Assembly: GCF_021228125.1 (NCBI RefSeq) | Contig: NZ_JAJQQS010000005.1 | Span: 186,001 to 250,000, forward strand | Source of the DNA: Streptomyces albireticuli | Lineage (GTDB): Bacteria > Actinomycetota > Actinomycetes > Streptomycetales > Streptomycetaceae | Reading direction: 5' to 3' | DNA length: 64,000 nt | In this document: positions 1 through 8,346 of the stretch, piece after piece | Position numbering within the stretch: position 1 is the first letter of the stretch | Layout of the letters: the number at the start of each line of letters is the position of its first letter | Made by a program: the position numbers and the translations under genes | The notes under the pieces: generated by a model | The model's database searches: none | Seen by the model: only the letters and a program-made list of their open reading frames with translations | Told to the model about the DNA's origin: nothing

Positions 1-132
1 AAGACAGAGAAATCGCCATAAGACGTCAACACCGGCCCTGGGCGTGGGCCGGAATGACGGTGGTGAGGGTGTACGGGCGATGGGGCGGGATGACGTACTC
101 CTGTCTTCCGCACACCGGTTGGAGCCATCGGG

Positions 133-220
133 GAGGCTATTCCGGCTTCGCGGAGGGCGTTCCCGGCGCCGCGGAAGGGCGTTCCCGGCGTCGAGGGAGC
201 GCGTTCCCGGCCTCGCGGGG
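133..220. repeat. 22-bp tandem repeat, four units
   Basis: Three good units start at 155, 177 and 199 and share the core GCGTTCCCGGC. A more diverged unit occupies 133-154. The array ends just before the stop codon of the DUF5326 gene on the minus strand. No role is evident; it may act as a weak structured 3' region. Confidence 0.75.
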
Positions 221-225
221 CGGCG

Positions 226-444
226 TTACCAGTCGCCCTTGGACGAGGACGACGAGGTGAACTTCTTCACGACGAAGATCAGGCCACCGATGAGCGCCAC
301 CAGGAGGAGCGCCTTGAAGACGAGAGCGATCACGAAGCCGAGCACGCTCATGATCAGCCCGCCGAAGACGGCGAGGACGAGGAGCGGCACGGCGATCCAC
401 TTCACCCACCACGGGAGACCTTCGAGAAACCCCTTCTCAGCCAT
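226..444 (-). CDS. DUF5326 family small membrane protein
   Basis: A 72-residue protein with two hydrophobic helices at about residues 14-36 and 38-60, a cationic KK after the second helix, and a serine-rich C-terminal tail ending KGDW. Length and pattern match the small DUF5326 membrane proteins common in Streptomyces, whose function is unknown. It stands alone, with 22-bp tandem repeats just downstream and a 150-bp gap to the cupin gene upstream. The family call is from recognition of the sequence pattern; membrane location is inferred from hydrophobicity. Confidence 0.8.
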   Translation of the reverse strand: MAEKGFLEGLPWWVKWIAVPLLVLAVFGGLIMSVLGFVIALVFKALLLVALIGGLIFVVKKFTSSSSSKGDW

Positions 445-593
445 GTCGTCCGTCCCTGCCTTCCGCTTCGTGGGCCCGGAGCGCGGATGCTCCGTCCCTG
501 CATTCGATGCTAGAGCGGACAGGTGGGCCGACGGGGGCCTCCCGGCCCCCGCCCGTCCCTGAACGGTCCCCTACGGGTCGGGAGGGGGAAGGG

Positions 594-911
594 TCAGCTC
601 TCAGGCGGAGAGAAGACGACGAGGACCCTCAGATCCTCGCTGATGTGGTGGAAGCGGTGGGGGACGCCGGCCGGCACGTAGACGACGCTGCCGCGCGCGA
701 CCTCCGTGGTCTCCGCCCCGACCGTGATCGACGCCCGGCCGCTCACCACCATGTAGACCTCGTCCTGCGCGTGCGGAGTCTGCGGGTCCATGTCACCCGC
801 GTCCAGGGCGTACAGCCCGACGGACATGTTCCGCTCATGGAGGAACCGGAGGTACGCGCCCTCGTTCGCGGCCCGCTCCGCCTCCAGCTCGTCCAGCCGG
901 AATGCCTTCAT
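594..911 (-). CDS. Cupin domain-containing protein
   Basis: A 105-residue single-domain cupin. Motif 1 is recognisable as H47-x3-E51-x6-G58, and motif 2 as G74-x5-P80-x-G82-x2-H85, so it has likely metal ligands, although the first of the usual two motif-1 histidines is not present. The start is the ATG at 911, giving a protein that begins MKAFRLDELE; the same frame stays open far upstream, but that part is low-complexity and overlaps the divergent membrane-protein gene. Such small cupins bind a metal and act as sugar isomerase-like, dioxygenase-like or sensor proteins; the substrate cannot be told. It is divergent from the gene at 984. Confidence 0.85.
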   Translation of the reverse strand: MKAFRLDELEAERAANEGAYLRFLHERNMSVGLYALDAGDMDPQTPHAQDEVYMVVSGRASITVGAETTEVARGSVVYVPAGVPHRFHHISEDLRVLVVFSPPES

Positions 912-983
912 CTCCCGCTCACCCTCATCCCCCGTCTCCCGTGCCGATCCGCGTCCGCCGATCTCGTCTGCAACGATCTCACC

Positions 984-1364
984 ATGAAGAATTTCGTAGT
1001 CAAGACGATCGCGAACGCGGCGGCCCTGGCGGTCGCCGTCTGGCTGCTCAAGGGCATCACGCTGTCCGGCGAGACCACCGTCGGCAAGGTCGTCACGCTC
1101 TTCGTCGTCGCCCTCGTCTTCGGCGCGGTCAACTTCGTCGTCAAGCCGATCGTGAAGCTGCTCTCGTTCCCGCTGTTCATCCTCACCCTCGGACTGATCA
1201 CGTTGGTGATCAACGCACTGATGCTGCTGCTGACGTCGTGGATCGCGGACGAGCTGGATCTGGCGTTCCACGTGGGGGGCTTCTGGCCCGCCCTGGTGGG
1301 CGGCGTGATCATCTCGATCGTGGCGTGGGCGATGCACGTGATCCTGCCGGACGAGCAGGACTGA
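984..1364 (+). CDS. Phage holin family (DUF360-like) four-helix membrane protein
   Basis: A 126-residue integral membrane protein with about four hydrophobic segments (residues 8-25, 36-52, 58-85 and 100-122) and a conserved central NFVVKPIVKLLSFPL stretch. This is typical of the superfamily IV 'mycobacterial 4 TMS phage holin' proteins (PF04020). Despite the name these are ordinary chromosomal membrane proteins; no phage genes are nearby. The gene is divergent from the cupin (72-bp gap) and is followed by a strong terminator hairpin. Confidence 0.85.
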   Translation: MKNFVVKTIANAAALAVAVWLLKGITLSGETTVGKVVTLFVVALVFGAVNFVVKPIVKLLSFPLFILTLGLITLVINALMLLLTSWIADELDLAFHVGGFWPALVGGVIISIVAWAMHVILPDEQD

Positions 1365-1394
1365 CGATCTCGTCAACGGACTGTTGACGAACAC

Positions 1395-1445
1395 GAAAGA
1401 GGCGGGACGCCGGGGGAGTTGACGCTCTCCGGCCCCGCCTCTTTC
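1395..1445 (+). terminator. Terminator hairpin after holin-like gene
   Basis: A perfect 12-bp stem, GAAAGAGGCGGG at 1395-1406 and CCCGCCTCTTTC at 1434-1445, lies 31 bp after the stop codon of the membrane-protein gene. Confidence 0.75.
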
Positions 1446-1461
1446 CGTATCGATTCCCGCA

Positions 1462-1545
1462 CCTCTTGCCGTGCCTCTTGCCGTGCCTCTTGCCGTGTCT
1501 CTTGCCGCGCTTCTTCCCGCGCCTCTTCCCGCGACCCTTCCCGCC
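1462..1545. repeat. 12-bp tandem repeat, seven units
   Basis: Units of the type CCTCTTGCCGTG start every 12 bp from 1462. The first three are identical and the last four drift (TCTCTTGCCGCG, CTTCTTCCCGCG and so on). Read on the minus strand it gives an Arg-x-x-x repeat, but no convincing gene is present. It occupies part of the 407-bp gap between the membrane protein and the LysR gene. Confidence 0.85.
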
Positions 1546-1584
1546 GCGACGAGGCGGGCCCCGGGCACGGGCATCGCACGCGAG

Positions 1585-1623
1585 GACGGCTCAAAGCCTC
1601 CCCCCTCATGGCTTTGAGCCGTC
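1585..1623. terminator. 14-bp perfect inverted repeat
   Basis: GACGGCTCAAAGCC at 1585-1598 pairs perfectly with GGCTTTGAGCCGTC at 1610-1623 across an 11-nt loop. It could be a terminator or a structured element; it lies about 150 bp upstream of the LysR gene. Confidence 0.6.
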
Positions 1624-1771
1624 GCGGTTCCCGTCCCGCCCCGGACGCGGGGAACCGCGCGACCAAGGCTAGTTGACTGTGCGTCAGTGTCCAATCACGC
1701 CGGCGACGCAGCCCTATCGACTTATTTATAGTTCGCGTACGACCGGGCGGCGTCGAGCCAGGGGAGACAGC

Positions 1772-2668
1772 ATGGATCTGGCCCTCTTACGCACATTCGT
1801 CACGGTGCACCGGGCCGGGTCGTTCACCCGGGCCGCCGCCCTGCTCGGGCTGTCGCAGCCGGCCGTCACCGGCCAGATCCGGACGCTGGAGAAACAGCTG
1901 GGGCGGCCGCTGTTCGTCCGGCAGGCGCGCGGCGTCAGTCCGACCTCGGTGGGCGACGAACTCGCGCGGAAGATCGCCCCGCATGTCGACGCGCTGCTGG
2001 AGATCACGGAATCGGGGTTCGACGAGCGGAGCGCCGGGCGGACGCTGCACCTCGCGGGGCCGCCGGAGTTCACGGCGCTGCGCGCGCTGCCCGCGCTGGC
2101 CCCGCTGATCAACCAGGGGCTGACGGTACGCGCGGCGCACGGCGTGGCGGAGGAGCTGTTCGAGGGGCTCGCGGTGGGCCACCACGATCTGGCGATCACC
2201 ACTTCGCGCCCGCGCGGCCGGCTGCTGACCGCGACGCCGCTGTGCGACGAGGAGCACGTCCTGGTCGCGGCCCCGCGCTGGGCGGCACGGCTCGGCGGGG
2301 CGGCGGTCCTGCGGGACAAGGGCGTGCGCGCCCTGGAAAACCTGCCGGTGGTCGAGGTGCACGAGAGCCTGCCGCTCGTCACGCGCTACTGGGCGGCCGT
2401 CTTCGACACCAAACCGCTCGCGTCCGGCAGCGTGATCGCGCCGGATCTGCGCGCCGTCCTGACCTGCGTGGCCGCGGGGGCCGGGCTGGGCGTACTGCCC
2501 CGCTATCTGTGCGGGGACGCCCTGGACACCGGTGAGATCGTCGCCCTCCTCGACCCCGCGGTGCCGCCCCTGCGCACATACTTCCTGGTCGTGAGGACGG
2601 GAACGCTCGCCCACCCGCACCTCGCCCGAGCGCACGAGTGGCTGCTGCGAGCCGCCGTCTCCTGGTGA
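1772..2668 (+). CDS. LysR family transcriptional regulator
   Basis: A 298-residue LysR-type regulator. The N-terminal winged helix-turn-helix is clear (residues 1-60: MDLALLRTFV, then GSFTRAAALLGLSQPAVTG, then LEKQLGRPLFVR), followed by an effector-binding domain from about residue 85. Its length is normal for the family. The ATG at 1772 has a GGGGAG ribosome site about 7 bp upstream. There is no divergent partner next to it, since the nearest leftward gene points the same way, so its target is not obvious; these proteins often autoregulate. The upstream 50 bp includes an unusually AT-rich CTTATTTATAG that may be a promoter element. Confidence 0.93.
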   Translation: MDLALLRTFVTVHRAGSFTRAAALLGLSQPAVTGQIRTLEKQLGRPLFVRQARGVSPTSVGDELARKIAPHVDALLEITESGFDERSAGRTLHLAGPPEFTALRALPALAPLINQGLTVRAAHGVAEELFEGLAVGHHDLAITTSRPRGRLLTATPLCDEEHVLVAAPRWAARLGGAAVLRDKGVRALENLPVVEVHESLPLVTRYWAAVFDTKPLASGSVIAPDLRAVLTCVAAGAGLGVLPRYLCGDALDTGEIVALLDPAVPPLRTYFLVVRTGTLAHPHLARAHEWLLRAAVSW

Positions 2669-2785
2669 GGGCCGGGTGGGGGCGGGCGGGGCGGGGTGGT
2701 GTGGGTGGGCCCCGGGTGGGGAAGCCGGTGGGAAAGGGGACCATCGGCGGGTTTCGCGAGGTGTTCTACGCGGCAGATGTCCCCT

Positions 2786-3301
2786 ATGACCGAACGTCCA
2801 GTGGTCAAGCGCACCGCACGTGCCATCCTGCTCGACAGCGCCCCCGGCGCCGATCCCGGATCCTCCGCGTCCGCGCTCGAGATGATCGTGATCAAGCGGA
2901 CGAAGCCCGGTGAGGCCCCGTACTGGATCACCCCCGGCGGCGGGATGGAGCCCGAGGACACCACCGTCGTCGCCGCGCTCCACCGCGAGGTCGACGAGGA
3001 GCTCGGAGCCAAGGTCGTCGATGTCGTGCCCGCCTTCGTCGACACCGTCTCCCACTCCACGCACCACGCCGCCCACGGCGTGAAGATCCAGCACTTCTTC
3101 GTCTGCCGCCTGGCCTCCATGGACCTCGACCGGCGCCACGGCCCCGAGGTGGACGAGCCGTGCGGGACGTACGACGTGGTGCGCATCCCCTTCACCAGGG
3201 CGGGCATCGCCTCGGTCGAGCTCGTCCCGCCGTCGCTGCGGGCGTATCTCGACGCGAACATCGAGGGCGTACGGGCCCTGCTCGCCGACGACCTGGGCTG
3301 A
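2786..3301 (+). CDS. NUDIX hydrolase
   Basis: A protein of about 171 residues with a Nudix-type box: GGGMEPED, a short helix, then HREVDEELGA, which carries the REVxEE core. The linker between the first Glu and the REVxEE core is slightly longer than the G-x5-E-x7-REUxEExGU consensus. NUDIX enzymes hydrolyse nucleoside-diphosphate-linked substrates with a metal bound by the Glu cluster; the substrate here is unknown. Two ATG codons compete, 2777 and 2786, neither with a strong ribosome site; 2786 gives MTERPVVKRTARAI and is preferred slightly. It follows the LysR gene by about 110 bp and is probably independent. Confidence 0.85.
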   Translation: MTERPVVKRTARAILLDSAPGADPGSSASALEMIVIKRTKPGEAPYWITPGGGMEPEDTTVVAALHREVDEELGAKVVDVVPAFVDTVSHSTHHAAHGVKIQHFFVCRLASMDLDRRHGPEVDEPCGTYDVVRIPFTRAGIASVELVPPSLRAYLDANIEGVRALLADDLG

Positions 3302-3386
3302 TCTCGGTCGTCGTCGGTCCGTCGCCGGTCCGTCCTCAGCCGTCGTCGGTCCGTCCTCAGCCGCCCTCGGCCGTCCTCGGCCCCTC

Positions 3387-5135
3387 TCAGCTCGCCATCA
3401 GTTCGTCGATCGAGTCGTGGCGTATTCGGTCGGGCGGTATGCCGATGCGCGTCAGCGCGTCGATGCTGCTGCGGATCATCCCGGGCGGGCCGGAGAGATA
3501 GGCGTCGTAGGCGTTCCAGGGTCCGTACTGCCGGACGACCTGCGGGAGTTGCCCGCTCAGCCGCCGGGTCGGGCCGTCGGAGACGACCGGGCGCACGGAC
3601 AGCCACAGGTGCGACCGCTGGAGCCGCAGCAGCGTGTCGATGTCATAGAGGTCGTCGTCACGGCGGGCGCCGTAGAAGACCTCCACGGGCCGACGGCTGC
3701 CGTGCTCGGCGACGTCCTCGACCAGGGCCTTGATGGGCGCGATACCGGTGCCGCCGCCCAGGCACAGAAGGCCGTTGTCAGTGCTGTGGTCCACAATCAT
3801 GGAACCCGTGGGGGGACCGAGGCGCAGCACGTCGCCGGGGCGGGCGCGATGGACCAGCGCGTTGGACACCCACCCCGCGGGCACGGCTTTGACGTGGAAG
3901 GAGAGCAGCCCGTCCGGGCGGGGCGCGGCGGAGAAGGAATAGTGCCGCCAGGTCCGCGGCCACCAGGGGGTTTCCAGGCTGGTGTACTGCCCGGCGAGGA
4001 AGGGATAGGGCTGGTCGGGCCGTACGGTCACGACGGCGATGTCCCGTGTGCGGCGCTCATGGGAGACGATCTCCGCCTGCCACCAGGCGGGGGACTTCGC
4101 TTCGTCCTCGGCCGCCGCGTCGATCATGATTTGGGAGATCGCGGTGTAGACGCGCACCCACGCGGCCTCGGCCGCCTCGTCCCAGCAGGCCGCCGCGTAG
4201 CGGGTGAGCGCGGCGATCAGGCATTCGCCGACGGCCGGGTAATGCGTGGGGAGCGTCCCGTATTTGCGATGGCCACGGCCGAGCCGGGAGAGGTATTCGG
4301 TGAGTGCGGCCGCGTCGTCCGCGTGCTCGGCGGCGGTGAGCAGGGCCTTGAAGAGGCGGTCACGCTGGGCGTCCATGGCGGCCGGGAAAAGGGCCCGCAG
4401 GTCGGGATGCCGTATGAACAGCAGTGCGTAGAAGTACGAGGTCGCTTTATCGGCGACGGGGGCGATCTCGGCCAGGGTGCGGCGGATCTGGAGGGTGTCG
4501 GGGGAAGGGGACGGCGAGGAGGGGGGAGAGCTACGGTGCCGTGCCGGGCGGGCCGGGTGGACGGGGGGTAACTCGTCGTCCGGGCGTTGGTGCTCCGGAG
4601 GCTGCCGAAACCCTTGGGCTTGTCGATGTTCCGGGGATTCCCGTAATTCTTCAGGCTGTTGATGCTTCTGCGGCTGTTGATACTGCTGTGGCATCTGAGA
4701 TGTCCATGGCCCGGGGGCCACAGGATGGCCACGGCTTCCGTCCTCGTGCCCCGGATCGGCCCGGCGCCGCTCCTCCTCGCGGCTGCGGGCCGAGCCGACG
4801 GCCCGTACGGCCACCCACTTGCCGGCCCGGGCGGGCGAGGCGGGGCCGGGGGGTGGGCCGGAGGAGGGAGCAGCCGGTTCCGGGGCCGTCGCCGGGGTGG
4901 GTGCGGGAGCCGTCCGGGGCCGCTCACCGGGCCCGGGCGGATACTCGGCCCACGCCCTCTCCCCTGCCCTGCCGTCCGGCCGGCCGCCTGGCCCGTCGGC
5001 GGACACGGCGTCGGACCTGCTGTCCGACCTGATGTCCGACCTGCCGTCCGGGCTCTCCCGGGGGCTGAACCAGTCCCGTTCGCCCCCGCCGCCGCCCCCG
5101 CCGTCGGGTGGCGTCGTGGTCGGAGCGTCCTTCAT
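3387..5135 (-). CDS. Flavohaemoglobin-like protein with long disordered N-terminus
   Basis: 582 residues. Residues 1-210 are low-complexity (poly-Gly near 12-18, then Pro/Arg/Ser/Gln-rich, with a Q/H-rich patch near 148-185). A globin domain spans about 213-345 with the likely proximal haem histidine H289 in GRGHRKYG. A ferredoxin-reductase module follows: the FAD motif RHYS at 397-400 and the NAD(P) motif GGGTGIAPI at 460-468. Flavohaemoglobins use NAD(P)H and oxygen to convert nitric oxide to nitrate in the cytosol. The usual family length is about 400, so the extension is extra. ATG 5135 is chosen for the GAGGCGAG ribosome site; an upstream in-frame start at 5186 is possible. It stands alone. 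Confidence 0.88.
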   Translation of the reverse strand: MKDAPTTTPPDGGGGGGGERDWFSPRESPDGRSDIRSDSRSDAVSADGPGGRPDGRAGERAWAEYPPGPGERPRTAPAPTPATAPEPAAPSSGPPPGPASPARAGKWVAVRAVGSARSREEERRRADPGHEDGSRGHPVAPGPWTSQMPQQYQQPQKHQQPEELRESPEHRQAQGFRQPPEHQRPDDELPPVHPARPARHRSSPPSSPSPSPDTLQIRRTLAEIAPVADKATSYFYALLFIRHPDLRALFPAAMDAQRDRLFKALLTAAEHADDAAALTEYLSRLGRGHRKYGTLPTHYPAVGECLIAALTRYAAACWDEAAEAAWVRVYTAISQIMIDAAAEDEAKSPAWWQAEIVSHERRTRDIAVVTVRPDQPYPFLAGQYTSLETPWWPRTWRHYSFSAAPRPDGLLSFHVKAVPAGWVSNALVHRARPGDVLRLGPPTGSMIVDHSTDNGLLCLGGGTGIAPIKALVEDVAEHGSRRPVEVFYGARRDDDLYDIDTLLRLQRSHLWLSVRPVVSDGPTRRLSGQLPQVVRQYGPWNAYDAYLSGPPGMIRSSIDALTRIGIPPDRIRHDSIDELMAS

Positions 5136-5488
5136 CGTCTCGCCTCGAACATCTCTCGGTCCGTCCTCGCACGTCCGGGCGCGCACGCCGGATGTGCCGA
5201 CAATTCCCCGCGCTGCTCATGGGTCGCCGTTCCAGTCCGCGAAGCATGCCATCAACCGCGTGGCTGTTGTGCGGTTCATGGGAAGTACCCTTGCCGGGCC
5301 CCCGGTTGGGGCTAGGCTGAGGCGCTTCCGCATGTGCCGGACGCAAAGGCCGCAATGGGTGTCGGCAAAGCCCTTGCGGAACAGTCGAGTTGACCATACC
5401 GGCACGAGTCAGGGAGTACGGACCGTCCCGCCGGGCCACCGGCCCATTCGGTCTCGAACGCCCTCGGGAGACGGTTCGGTTCCGCCAA
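5136..5488. other. Intergenic region upstream of flavohaemoglobin gene
   Basis: A 353-bp gap that should hold the promoter of the flavohaemoglobin gene (minus strand) and the 3' end of the HAD gene transcript. I could not identify a promoter, an NsrR-type operator or a clear terminator in it. Confidence 0.4.
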
Positions 5489-6121
5489 TCACCCGGCCGT
5501 GCCCACCAGTTCGTAAGCCTCCCGGAGATCCCTTCCGGCATAAGCGTACGCGGCGATATCGCGCACATGGTGATCCGCGTTCACGGCCACCGAAACGGGC
5601 ACGACGGAGAACAGCCGCGCGTCCGACATCGAATCGCCGTACGCGACGCAGTCGGCGCGGGTCAGCCCGTATTCCGCGCACAGTTCGTCGGCGATCCGGA
5701 CCTTCGCGTCCGCGTCGAGGATTCCCGCCGGATCCACCGGGTCCCGGAACGGGACCGACGGCCAGAGCGAGCCGTGGGCGGCGTCCGCGCCCCAGGTCAG
5801 CAGGCGCTCCACAAAGAAGCCGGGCGACAGGGAGATCACCGCGCAGCGCTCTCCCCGGGCGCGGATCGCGGCCCACACATCCCGTATGCCGTCCATCCAG
5901 GGGGCGCCCTCGAACGCCGCGGTGACCTGTTCCTCGGTGAGTTCCCGCCACAGCTCGACGGCGAGGGCCGCGAATCGCGCCGGGGTCAGTTCGCGGGCCG
6001 CGAATGCCCGCTCCAGTTCAGCGATCTCACGTTCGAGCCCGAGCTGCCGGGATATCTCTATCGCCGCCGCGGAACCGTGCATCAGGGTTCCGTCCATATC
6101 GAACACATGCAGTCTGGTCAC
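5489..6121 (-). CDS. HAD-superfamily hydrolase (phosphatase-like)
   Basis: A 210-residue HAD family IB-like protein. Motif I is FDMDGT (nucleophile D8 and acid D10), motif II is the S in VISLSPG, and motif III is GDSMSD near the C-terminus, all intact, so it should be an active Mg-dependent phosphatase similar to phosphoserine phosphatase-like enzymes; the substrate is unknown. The start is the GTG at 6121, only seven codons before the catalytic Asp. Longer in-frame upstream sequence is low-complexity and rejected. It is not clearly in an operon. Confidence 0.85.
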   Translation of the reverse strand: MTRLHVFDMDGTLMHGSAAAIEISRQLGLEREIAELERAFAARELTPARFAALAVELWRELTEEQVTAAFEGAPWMDGIRDVWAAIRARGERCAVISLSPGFFVERLLTWGADAAHGSLWPSVPFRDPVDPAGILDADAKVRIADELCAEYGLTRADCVAYGDSMSDARLFSVVPVSVAVNADHHVRDIAAYAYAGRDLREAYELVGTAG

Positions 6122-6318
6122 AGGACCCGAGGGTAGGCGTACTCGGCCGTGAGTACGGAGGAATACTCCCGCCGTGGGACATCCCGCCGCTCCCGCCGCG
6201 TCACCCTTGAGGCATGCGGCAGCGGCCCCGGCGCGCCGGGGCCGTCGGCTTCGGCCGCCGGATCGGCTCGTAGGGCCTCGGACCGGGAGCGGGGCGCCCG
6301 CACCGGGGTGGGCGCGGG

Positions 6319-6360
6319 CACGGCCCGGGCGCGTAGGGGTACGTCCGCGCCCGGGCCGTG
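6319..6360 (-). terminator. 15-bp perfect GC-rich hairpin
   Basis: CACGGCCCGGGCGCG at 6319-6333 pairs perfectly with CGCGCCCGGGCCGTG at 6346-6360, with a 12-nt loop. It lies about 100 bp past the stop of the HbpS-like gene, in the 334-bp gap before the HAD gene, so a terminator for the former is likely. Nothing else was recognised in that gap. Confidence 0.65.
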
Positions 6361-6455
6361 CGTCCGCGCCCGGCCGGCACCCGCACGCGCGCCCGGTGCG
6401 GGCGGGGGAAGTCCCCGTCCGCACCGGGCGTGGCGCGTGGTGTGCCGGGCCTGTC

Positions 6456-6887
6456 TCAGCCGCCCAGGACCTCCTGGATCGCCGCGTTCGCGATGCCGTG
6501 GTCCTGCTCCGGGGCGCCGCCTCCGATGCCGATCGCGCCGATCAGCCGGCCGTCGCGGTGCAGCGGGACGCCTCCGGCGATGAAGAGGAGCGGCCGGTCG
6601 AGGGCGGTCGGCAGGGTGTGGAAGAGGCCGCCGGGCTGGACTGCGTCGACGACGTCGGCGGTCGGCGCGTCCAGCTGGAGCGCGGTGAACGCCTTCCGGG
6701 TGCTGGTCTCCCCCGCGATCAGGACGGCCCGGTCGTCGCGGCGGAAGGCCAGCGGGTGACCGCCCGCGTCGAGGACGCTGACGGCGATCCGTACGCCCTG
6801 CTCCTCGGCGGCGCGGCGGGCGGCGGAGACGAGGGCGTCCGCGTCGTCGGTGGTGAGGGGGGAGACGAGGGTGCGGGTCGAGGACAT
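6456..6887 (-). CDS. GlcG/HbpS family (DUF336) haem-binding-like protein
   Basis: 143 residues with the family hallmarks: VSVLDAGGHPLAFRRDD at the N-terminus, a central TSTRKAFTA, and GGVPLHRDGRLIGAIGIGGG before a C-terminal ANAAIQEVLG helix. HbpS of Streptomyces reticuli binds haem and signals oxidative stress to the SenS/SenR two-component system. No signal peptide or sensor kinase is present here, so the role is only by family likeness. It lies downstream of the MFS gene on the same strand with an 83-bp gap. Confidence 0.85.
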   Translation of the reverse strand: MSSTRTLVSPLTTDDADALVSAARRAAEEQGVRIAVSVLDAGGHPLAFRRDDRAVLIAGETSTRKAFTALQLDAPTADVVDAVQPGGLFHTLPTALDRPLLFIAGGVPLHRDGRLIGAIGIGGGAPEQDHGIANAAIQEVLGG

Positions 6888-6970
6888 GGGTGGTGCTCCT
6901 GTGATCGAAGTGGGGTGAGGTGGAGTGGGGGTGGGGTGGGGGTGGGGTGAGGTATGCGGTTCCGGGGGCC

Positions 6971-8281
6971 TCAGCGGCCCGCGGGCACCGCCGTGGGTGC
7001 GGTGGCGGCTCCGGCCGCGCCTACGGGCGTGGCCGCGGTCGTCACGCCTTCGGCCGCGCCTTCGGTCGTGGCTCCGGGCGTGACTCCGGGCGTGACTCCG
7101 GCCTCGGCCGACCCCGTGACGGCCCGGCCGCCCCGGGGCGCCCGCCGCTCCAGCGACGCGGACAGCACGGCCAGCAGAAGCGCGGCGGCGGCCATCAGCG
7201 CGCCGACCCAGTTGGGCGCCGTGTAGCCGAACCCGGCCGAGATGACCACGCCGCCGAGCCAGGCCGCGATGGCGTTGCCGAGGTTGAAGGCGCCGATGTT
7301 CACGGCGGAGGCGAGTGTGGGGGCGTCGGCGGTCTGGTCCAGAACGCGCTTCTGCAGCGGCGGCACGGAAGCGAAGCCGAACGCTCCGATCAGGGGGATG
7401 GCCACGGCCGCCGTGACCTTGTTGTGGGCGGCGAGCGGCAGCAGGGCGAGCACCAGGGCGAGCGCGCTCAGCGAGACGTAGAGCAGGGGCATGAGCGCGC
7501 GGTCCGCGTACCGGCCGCCGACGAGGTTGCCGACGACCATGCCCGCGCCGAAGAGGACGAGCAGCCAGGTGACGGAGCCCGGGGCGTAGCCCGTGACCTC
7601 GGTCATCATCGGCGTGATGTAGGTGCTCATGGTGAAGACGCCGCCGAAGCCGAGGACGGTCATCGCCATGGCGAGGATCACCTGCGGGTTGCGCAGAGTG
7701 GCCAGCTCACCGCTGATCCGGGTCCGCTCGGGGCGCGGCTGCTCGGGGACGAGCGCGGCGATGCCGAGGATCGCGAGGACGCCGAGCCCGGCGATGATGA
7801 AGAAGGTGACGCGCCAGCCGAGGTTCTGGCCGACCAGGGTGCCCATCGGCACACCCACCACATTGGCCACGGTGAGGCCGGTGAACATCATCGCGATGGC
7901 GCCCGCCTTCTTCTGCGGGGCGACGAGTCCGGCCGCGACGATCGCGCCGATGCCGAAGAACGCGCCATGGGCGAGCGAGGCGACGATCCGCCCGGCGAGC
8001 ATCACGCCGAAGGCGGGGGCCAGGGCGGAGAGCGCGTTGCCCGCGACGAAGAGGCCCATCAGGGCCATCAGCATGCGCTTGCGCGGGACGCGGCTGCCGA
8101 CGATCGCCAGGATCGGCGCGCCGACGACGACGCCGAGGGCGTATCCGGTGGTCAGCAGGCCGGCGGTGGGGATGGAGACGCCGAACTCGTCCGCCACCTC
8201 GGGCAGCAGTCCGGACGTCACGAATTCGGTGGTTCCGATTCCGAAGGCGCCGATGGCGAGCGCCAGCAGTGCGAGGGGCAT
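6971..8281 (-). CDS. MFS transporter, drug/arabinose efflux type
   Basis: A 436-residue major facilitator with about 12 hydrophobic helices, the N-terminal motif FGIGTTEFVTSGLLPEVA typical of the DHA1/AraJ-like group, and a loop RVPRKR between helices 2 and 3. The last ~50 residues are an Ala/Gly/Thr/Val-rich tail (VTPGVTPG repeats) that is probably disordered. ATG 8281 is chosen over 8341 because GAAGGA sits 7 bp before it. It is divergent from a MarR regulator across a 199-bp gap with repeated TTGCA(G/A)GCG boxes, which strongly suggests regulated efflux of a small toxic compound. Confidence 0.9.
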   Translation of the reverse strand: MPLALLALAIGAFGIGTTEFVTSGLLPEVADEFGVSIPTAGLLTTGYALGVVVGAPILAIVGSRVPRKRMLMALMGLFVAGNALSALAPAFGVMLAGRIVASLAHGAFFGIGAIVAAGLVAPQKKAGAIAMMFTGLTVANVVGVPMGTLVGQNLGWRVTFFIIAGLGVLAILGIAALVPEQPRPERTRISGELATLRNPQVILAMAMTVLGFGGVFTMSTYITPMMTEVTGYAPGSVTWLLVLFGAGMVVGNLVGGRYADRALMPLLYVSLSALALVLALLPLAAHNKVTAAVAIPLIGAFGFASVPPLQKRVLDQTADAPTLASAVNIGAFNLGNAIAAWLGGVVISAGFGYTAPNWVGALMAAAALLLAVLSASLERRAPRGGRAVTGSAEAGVTPGVTPGATTEGAAEGVTTAATPVGAAGAATAPTAVPAGR

Positions 8282-8346
8282 GACGGGATCCTTCGAGCGG
8301 GTCGGGAGGGGCTTGGGGACGGGTTGTGCCGCTTCACCCATGTTTC

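Noticed and set aside
133..220. Possible CRISPR array
   Set aside because: The 22-bp units are back to back with no spacers and no cas genes are present in the window.
984..1364. Prophage remnant suggested by a holin-family protein
   Set aside because: No other phage genes, attachment site or integrase nearby; the family is a normal chromosomal one in actinobacteria.
1373..1666. Open frame on the minus strand with RQEA repeats
   Set aside because: The repeat comes from the 12-bp DNA tract, and the frame crosses a terminator hairpin with no ribosome site or family likeness.
3300..3386. Short CGTCGTCGGTCCGTCCTCAGC-like repeats after the NUDIX gene
   Set aside because: Too short and irregular to call; probably simple GC-rich drift between convergent genes.
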